The notes below the pieces were generated by a model that searched no databases, was not told where the DNA came from, and saw nothing but the letters and a program-made list of their open reading frames with translations. Below, piece by piece: positions 8,284-13,518 of a stretch of 13,518 nucleotides of DNA. The position numbers were made by a program, and so were the translations under genes. The stretch is from Isohypsibius dastychi (lineage: Eukaryota > Tardigrada > Eutardigrada > Parachela > Isohypsibiidae), in the NCBI GenBank assembly GCA_034696485.1, contig JAQIWT010000950.1, positions 1 to 13,518 on the forward strand, given 5' to 3'. The stretch's first letter is position 1; each line of letters begins with the position of its first letter.

Positions 8284-11200
8284 TCACCACCAAATGTAGC
8301 TCTGAATCGAACGGGACGGAACAGTTTGTACGAACTGGCCGCGTTTCAATCGGCCGTCCACGATCTTAACGGTCAGGTCGCGGTTTGCTTTGTTGAGCAC
8401 GACAAGAGCGATTCCGTTATCAGGGCGTTGGGCGACAATTATGGAGAGTGCGTTGGAAGATGATTGAGCAGACCACTTGGAGAATCCATCAGGTCTAATC
8501 GAAACCGCGCTTTTGATTATCACCGATTGGGGGATGATGAATTTGCTGGAAATGTGGAATGAGTTGTAAACATTGACTTGCATCTTATTGTGAGGTGAAT
8601 AGTGGATGTGGGTTAGTACCTGAAGTGACTAAGTGCGTAAAACATGGGCTGCTTGTAAAACTCATCGGCTGTTGAGTTAATGATGATGGGACTGTCGACG
8701 AAATTCTTGGCCCAATTTGGGCCGCCTGTTGTGTCGAGTGCAAGATTCCAGTCCGTCCACCCACATACCCAGTGCTGTAGATCCTGGAACAGTCAGCACT
8801 TCAGTGATAAATACGTAGATGTACTTACATCGTACAATGCCAGAATGAAATAAAACGAGCAAACAAATAACCCAGACCACAATCTTATTTTGATATACAG
8901 TGTCACTGGTAAAATGGCTCAAACTCATCAGGACCGCAAAAAACCACGATGTTGTCACTGGTTAATCGGTTTTCTATTCAATCTACCGTGGTATTGTCTA
9001 GGAATATAGGTGCGAAAGTGGGTGACTGAGCTCACAGAATCTCCCAAAAGGCAAAAGCTATGAGCGTCACTTGGCTGTCCATCTCTGGTCACAACCATCA
9101 CAAAATTCCTGATTCTGTATACATATAGTGTGGAACCCTTCGCAATTGCACACATTCTTGCCCTCCCCATTCCCCCCCCCCCCCCCGCCCCCCAAATAGT
9201 GCCTTGTGCATCTGCTATCAAAAGAACGGAAATTTTGGCCCTCCACCCACCAGCAGTTGTAAGGTAGCCCTAAATGATACTGCCAGCTAAACTGCTGAAT
9301 CGCATAAGGATCCAAAGGTATGACATCTGCCTGCCATTTTAGCATTCTGCTTATAAATTGGTCACGCTCGAGTTCAATCAAAGGCAACTCACCTCAATGA
9401 TATCCGTAGCATACGATTCAGCTCTTCCCCAGTCTCCCAGGATCACTTTCGTTTGTCCAGTGACAGACCCCTCACAGGCTTCCGTTCCCAGAATGAACTT
9501 ATCTGGGTGATTCTCATGAGTTTTGTCAAGTTTCGATGCTGGTGTCACGGAATCCAGATACCAATGCACACCAATCCCATCGACGTATTTCGCAGCCTCC
9601 GAGTCAGCTAGAACTTTATCCGCCCAACCAGGTAAAAGAAATCGCTGGTCATCAAGAATCATCAATTTAACACGGCGGAGCCCGGCGGCTGTTAGTGCTG
9701 GCCCAAGGTCTTTTGCGATGAAATCACGTTGTGAACCAGATGTGAAACCCATAGCGTTGAAACTGAACTTCGGAATATATCCGTCGATGGGCTCGTTCTG
9801 GGCAGTCAGACCCCAAATAGTGACCTTTCAGAAGAAACCAAACTGAACGGTTTGAAAGAACAGAAACGCAGCCCCTCCAGAATCAGATGTTGAATAGCGA
9901 AACTGTAACAATGTTGCCGTACTTACGTTGTTAGCTTCGTAGGCCTGGACAAATTTGACAAAATAGTTGGCCCATGTTTTGTGGTATTTGTCACCAGCTT
10001 GACCTTTGAGGGTCCCAAAGCCATACTCTTTCCCGTTGGTTTTCAACCACCCAGGGGCAGACCTATTTCCGAATGAATTCAATCCAAATTTCAAGTCTCA
10101 AAATTGATCGGATGAAAGTAATGTTACGAAACCGTGTTTTGATAGAAAACGATCCACTGAACCTGGGTCCATCACGATCTCGTGTTCAGTATTCAAAGGG
10201 CTCACCAGGGACTAGCAAAAACGGTCATCGGTTGGCCGGCGATGGTTTGTGCTTTGAGTATCAGCGGGATTTTTGACTCAAGATCCTCTTTTGCGAGTGC
10301 GAAGTTTTTCAATTCGAAATCATCCGGTGTTTCATCGTATGAGTAGACATGTGTGGAGAAATCACAACCCGCCATGGGGACCCGAATGATCTTGTACTGA
10401 GCTCCACTTGCAGAAAAGTAGGACATGAGTAGTCGGTCCTGACTCTGTTCGCTCAGTGTCTGGATGTTCAATGCCGCTGCATCGGTCATTGCACCTCCGA
10501 AGCCCAGGATATCCTGGCGATTTCCAGTTGGGCTGATCGTGACCGTTGCATCTATGTTAGTACTGCTGACTGGAACAAGAAAGTATGTTACGTTACACGA
10601 TGCAAAACTGCGACAAAGCTGCGAAGATCTATAACATGTTCAGTAATACTTACTCGAGGTAGAAAAGTTTCCCGTGTCTTTGGCAAACCTGCAACTCAGA
10701 AAATTGAAAGTCTAACAAATCTAGAAAAGAGTCCATCTGAACCAAGTTCCAGGATTCCATTTCATGCAATACTGTACTGTCCACTTTTTGGACACTGGTG
10801 GTAATTTACCCCTGGCCACTTTACCTTACCGAGTCAGGGTACCACCATTCGGTGGCTTGTTGCCCCAGTGGTAAATTACCACCACGGTCAAAAAAGTGGC
10901 CAAAAGCATCGAGACAGTACTGTACTGCCGCGACCTGAAGGTTTTTTGATTTATCAATCAGTGAGGGTAGACCGGCAGAGCGGGCCAGATAACACAGCTG
11001 TGTGCGGGTAAAATTTCCTGCCCGGGTGATCTATTCTCACCTTCAGGTCGCGGCAGTACAGTACAGTACTTTGCATTGCCCCCCCCCCCTTCCCGATATC
11101 TCGTCCTGATTCTTGATTTTACAAGTATTTATGGCGAGTTTTCTCATCAGCCACTGCAACTGCCACTCCAAAGTTCTGACCATTAAGGTTTTATGTAGGT

Positions 11201-12008
11201 GTCCTCACGGATGTTAGACTGGGCCGTGGGCTACAGGCCTTCCACTTCCACACCATGGCGTCTGTGCACGTAATCCCCTCCCCCCTGGGCGGTCCTGTTG
11301 CGTACGCCATTGAGCCGCAAGATGATTTGTTGTGGTTTTTCCCGGTTTATTGGCCTTGTTTTCATTTTTTGTCTTCCACGTTTCTTCTGCTTCTTCCCGC
11401 TTCCGTAATGCTGGTGTAATAAAAATTATTCTGTAAGTCTGTGATTAGACGGATTTGATTCGCTAGAAGCTTCGAAATTTTGTACATCTGGATTTCTGGA
11501 AGTCTCATTTTCTTCCCCCAAATTGCTGGGCCTGCATTCCTGGAACCCTTGATTTACTGATTGCTTTCCACGTTGAAACGAATTTTTGCAAACGGTAAGA
11601 ATGCTATTTCTTGCGGTATTCGTCGTTCATTGCGATAGACTATATCGTCTCTTTGGTTTTGGAGGAGTGCACTGAGAATCATTTCTAAGATTTCCGAAGC
11701 ATAGAGTATTTCAGCGTTCTCTTTCAACTGACCGTTCTCCGGAGAGCGTAGACGTGTAGACTCTGTAAGTTCCCGTTGGCGACTGATGAATCAGAGGGAG
11801 GTCATCGCAGTAGGTACTGTTGCAGACGCAAACCACCGAATCAGCTGTGTATTTCCTTCTCGCACAATCCGCTGCTTGTGAATCTGAAATCGAAAAACCA
11901 CTCATCAAATCTGAAAGGAGATTGTAACTACAAAAACGAAATAGTCAGTTCGGTACCTAAAACCAACGAAGATAACCCCAGTGCGGCCACAAAGAATATG
12001 CGGAGCAT
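8284..12008 (-). CDS. GBA: Lysosomal glucosylceramidase (acid beta-glucosidase, GH30), eight exons, 531 aa
   Basis: In transcript order the exons are 12008-11957, 11883-11733, 10688-10654, 10569-10206, 10062-9927, 9824-9393, 8783-8620 and 8545-8284. All introns are GT-AG and the 1596 bases are one frame. The enzyme cleaves glucosylceramide to glucose and ceramide in lysosomes. Residues 1 to about 17 are a signal peptide ([17 protein letters not shown]). [12 protein letters not shown] matches the family's N-terminal cysteine domain. [26 protein letters not shown] and [10 protein letters not shown] follow in the usual order of the TIM barrel. The acid/base is Glu257 in TAQNEP and the nucleophile Glu361 in LGTEACEG, 104 residues apart as expected. 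GWTDWNLAL and [14 protein letters not shown] precede the C-terminal beta domain, which ends in IQSYIWW. Total length is close to the human precursor. The 35-base exon 3 and the 52-base signal exon are supported by phase fit rather than strong motifs. Confidence 0.94.
9172..9193. repeat. Poly-C tract in GBA intron 6
   Basis: There is a run of fifteen C, one G, then six C on the plus strand. It lies inside the 609-base intron between GBA exons 6 and 7. It is a slippage-prone homopolymer, and its exact length may not be reliable in the assembly. Confidence 0.85.
10764..11076. repeat. Two abutting inverted-repeat elements (MITE-like)
   Basis: The right element has arms 10914-10941 and 11040-11067 that match as inverted repeats over 28 bases with one mismatch; 25 of these, ending at CCTGAAGG on the left arm, match perfectly. 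The left element runs from 10771 to about 10925. Its arms contain TACTGTACTGT at the ends, an imperfect CCACTTTTTGG segment and a perfect 14-base pair, GGTGGTAATTTACC and GGTAAATTACCACC. Each element is about 155 bases, and they share the ACAGTACTGTAC junction. The outer edges carry ATGCAA and TTGCAT. Neither has coding capacity, as expected of non-autonomous elements. Confidence 0.75.
11079..11089. repeat. Poly-C tract beside the inverted-repeat elements
   Basis: Eleven C in a row lie directly after the right end of the inverted-repeat pair in GBA intron 2. Confidence 0.8.
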
Positions 12009-13017
12009 GTTTCGTTTCGGATCATATGTTCGGGAACAAGCAAGATTAGAAAAGTAGCAGCTTTCAATGTTCACAGACTGAAGAAGTCGTTTTCGTCAAA
12101 TATACGGCAAGTCCCACTGATAGCTAGCTTTCAGTTGTGGCTGTCATGATTGCATTCTTCTACAGGAAAGTCATGCAGGTCAGCTAGCTAGCTCACAATT
12201 GGCAATCAAATTCAAAACACGAAGTTTGGACTTGAGATACCTAGTATGCAGTTCGAGGTGATTCATTTTGCGCGGTCACTTATCAACAATTTCATTCGTT
12301 CCTACCAGGAAAACTCATATATTGGTTAACCCTGTTTAGATCTTCACAAAGTGGTGAATTTAGTTTCTCAGTCGGGAACTGTGAAAACTGTGAATCGATA
12401 ATTTTTTCGGAATCAGTTTTTTTTCTTCATTTCCGGACTCATCATCTTATAACAGGATAACAGTTTCAAAAACTGTGTTGAAATGCAATCTCCTGGCCAA
12501 ACTTCGTTTGAAATAACAAGTTTTTGGCGAAGATTCACTGCAAGCTACTGTGCGGGTACCATAACAGTGCTTTAGATGGAACAGATCAAGGAGGGGGTGG
12601 TTTTGCCGTTGTTTTTTCAACTTTTTTGAATAATTGCAGCGTCTTAATTATTGGACCCATGTTGTCCATTCATAGCTCAATAAAAAGAAGAAAAAAAACT
12701 GATTCTGAAAAAATTATCGATCTACAGTTTTCACAGTTCCCGACTGAGAAACTAAATTCACCACTTTGTGAAGATCTAAACAGGGTTAACCAATATATGA
12801 GTTTTCCTGGTACTATGATCCGAAAAGTGAAACTCGGAAATAAGGGAAGAAGCATACTCTAACATGAAACGAGGAAGATTGATTTTGTTAAGAAACTGAA
12901 TTGGAAACGAAGAGAAAATGCCGGATTTTGTGGAGGTATGTTGATCAACCGCCATAATTTTGCAGAAACGTTTCAACATGACTCAGATGTGAACTTCCAA
13001 TCCAAATACCATAAAAT
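12009..13017. other. Region between divergent GBA and GFM2 starts
   Basis: The first codons of GBA (minus) and GFM2 (plus) are about 1 kb apart and point away from each other, so this segment should hold both promoters and 5' UTRs. It contains the long inverted repeat, TAGCTAGC-type short repeats near 12120 and 12182, and the possible serine-protease fragment. I see no clear TATA box. Confidence 0.55.
12303..12812. repeat. Long inverted repeat, 130-base arms, 250-base spacer
   Basis: The left arm 12303-12432 and right arm 12683-12812 are reverse complements with only about four or five differences by eye. Identity stops sharply at TACCAGG on the outside. No obvious target-site duplication flanks it. 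A transcript across it would fold into a long hairpin. Both arms keep the same reading frame open for about 38 codons, on the plus strand in the right arm and on the minus strand in the left arm. Confidence 0.92.
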
Positions 13018-13021
13018 ATGA
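12863..13021 (+). pseudogene. Possible trypsin-like serine protease fragment
   Basis: An open stretch after a TAA at 12860 runs to a TGA at 13019. Its middle reads ENAGFCGGMLINRHNFA, close to the F-C-G-G-x-L-I-N motif just before the catalytic histidine in chymotrypsin-family proteases. The expected T-A-A-H-C does not follow, and there is no start codon or convincing splice site. If the match is real it is a broken or orphan piece. It overlaps the proposed GFM2 start in another frame. The motif is short, so chance is possible. Confidence 0.3.
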
Positions 13022-13518
13022 TCGCGATTCGGCAAATCACTTCATTTTTCTTCTGTCGGTCATGTAAGTTTCTTGTTTTTCTTTTTCCTTACTTTCAGTT
13101 TAATCTACTTGGGTTCAATTTCTGAAGGGTTCTCCAGTGGTCTGAGTCCAGCCAGATTTTTATCCCGTGCCAAAAAGTCCAACCTGAAAGAAATCGATAC
13201 TTCCGGTGTCGATTCGAAAATCCGCAACATTGGGATAATTGCTCACATCGATGCCGGGAAAACGACAACCACCGAACGGATGCTCTATCTTTCCGGTTTA
13301 ACCAGAAGTTTGGGGAAAGTTGATTCGGGAGACACTGTGATGGATTTCATGCCGCAGGAACGAGAACGCGGAATAACCATCTCATCAGCGGCAATTACGT
13401 TTCCGTGGAATGGATATAGGATCAACTTGATTGATACTCCCGGACATGTGGATTTCACTGTGGAAGTTGAAAGGTCACTTTTGGCGATGGACGGTGTCGT
13501 CATCATTCTTGACGCATC
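13018..13518 (+). CDS. GFM2: Mitochondrial ribosome-releasing factor 2 / elongation factor G2, N-terminal part (3' partial)
   Basis: The proposed exons are 13018-13063 and 13128 to the window end, joined in phase 1 (donor CAT|GTAAGT, acceptor TTTCTGAAG). The first 15 codons ([15 protein letters not shown]) and the arginine-rich stretch after them suit a mitochondrial targeting sequence. The GTPase domain then begins at [21 protein letters not shown] (P-loop G1), followed by [16 protein letters not shown] (switch I, G2) and [11 protein letters not shown] (G3). The AGKTTTTER and [16 protein letters not shown] pattern fits GFM2 rather than GFM1. The protein is a GTPase that, with the ribosome recycling factor, splits mitochondrial ribosomes after termination. 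G4 and later domains lie outside. The GTPase exon is secure; the start is less so. A second acceptor at 13098 keeps an open frame but needs a different donor (13059) to join in phase. Confidence 0.88.

Larger units (their letters stand above)
10689..11732 (-). other. GBA intron 2, 1044 bases, with inserted repeats
   Basis: This is by far the longest GBA intron; the others are 73-609 bases. Its excess length is partly explained by the joined inverted-repeat elements at 10764-11076. A GC-richer stretch near 11200-11330 also differs from its surroundings and may be another insertion, but I cannot assign it. No ORF of note lies inside. Confidence 0.6.

Noticed and set aside
9067-9387. Minus-strand frame with a poly-glycine run
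   Set aside because: The glycines come from the poly-C tract in a GBA intron. The GBA protein is complete without it, since exon 6 and exon 7 align with no gap.
11776-12057. 93-codon plus-strand open frame
   Set aside because: It is antisense to GBA exons 1 and 2, which carry the signal peptide and the SVVCVCN motif.
12120-12195. TAGCTAGC repeats as a hairpin or operator
   Set aside because: The matched segments are short and self-palindromic, and flanking bases do not pair well.

Overview
The window reads as nuclear DNA from an invertebrate animal, probably a compact-genome ecdysozoan such as a small arthropod. The evidence is short GT-AG introns (50-72 bases in the lipase gene), animal-type genes (PRMT3, lysosomal glucocerebrosidase, a pancreatic-lipase relative, mitochondrial EF-G2), an AT-leaning base composition and AATAAA poly(A) signals. 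There are no operons, CRISPR arrays, rRNA or tRNA genes that I can see. The phylum is an inference.

Layout from left to right: (1) bases 1-1205 (+), the C-terminal end of PRMT3, cut by the window start. (2) 1649-2670 (+), a five-exon gene for a 199-residue secreted protein rich in N-glycosylation sequons, with no family that I recognise. (3) 2671-3700, a gap holding two unassigned protein-like stretches and a short TACAGTACAGTA motif also found in a mobile-element-like repeat further on. (4) 3701-5809 (+), a complete eleven-exon lipase of the pancreatic lipase family (500 aa), including a 19-base microexon. (5) 5810-7176, a gap with one poly(A) signal and little else. (6) 7177-8147 (+), a two-exon gene for a 100-residue prepropeptide with a signal peptide, a Lys-Arg-Arg cleavage site and a 25-residue C-terminal peptide with a symmetric four-cysteine pattern. 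(7) 8284-12008 (-), a complete eight-exon glucosylceramidase (GBA, 531 aa), tail to tail with gene 6. Its 1.0-kb second intron holds two joined inverted-repeat elements. (8) 12009-13017, the region between the divergent GBA and GFM2 starts, with a 130-base-arm inverted repeat and a possible serine-protease fragment. (9) 13018 to the end (+), the N-terminal start of GFM2.

The exon models were built by hand. Each complete model stays in one frame across all of its splice junctions, and for PRMT3, lipase, GBA and GFM2 it also reproduces the order of the conserved family motifs. The genes do not form a pathway. GBA (lysosomal lipid hydrolysis) and the lipase (extracellular lipid hydrolysis) share only a lipid theme. 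The items most worth a second look are the cysteine-rich prepropeptide, the near-identical long inverted repeat whose two arms keep the same open frame, and the unrecognised glycoprotein.
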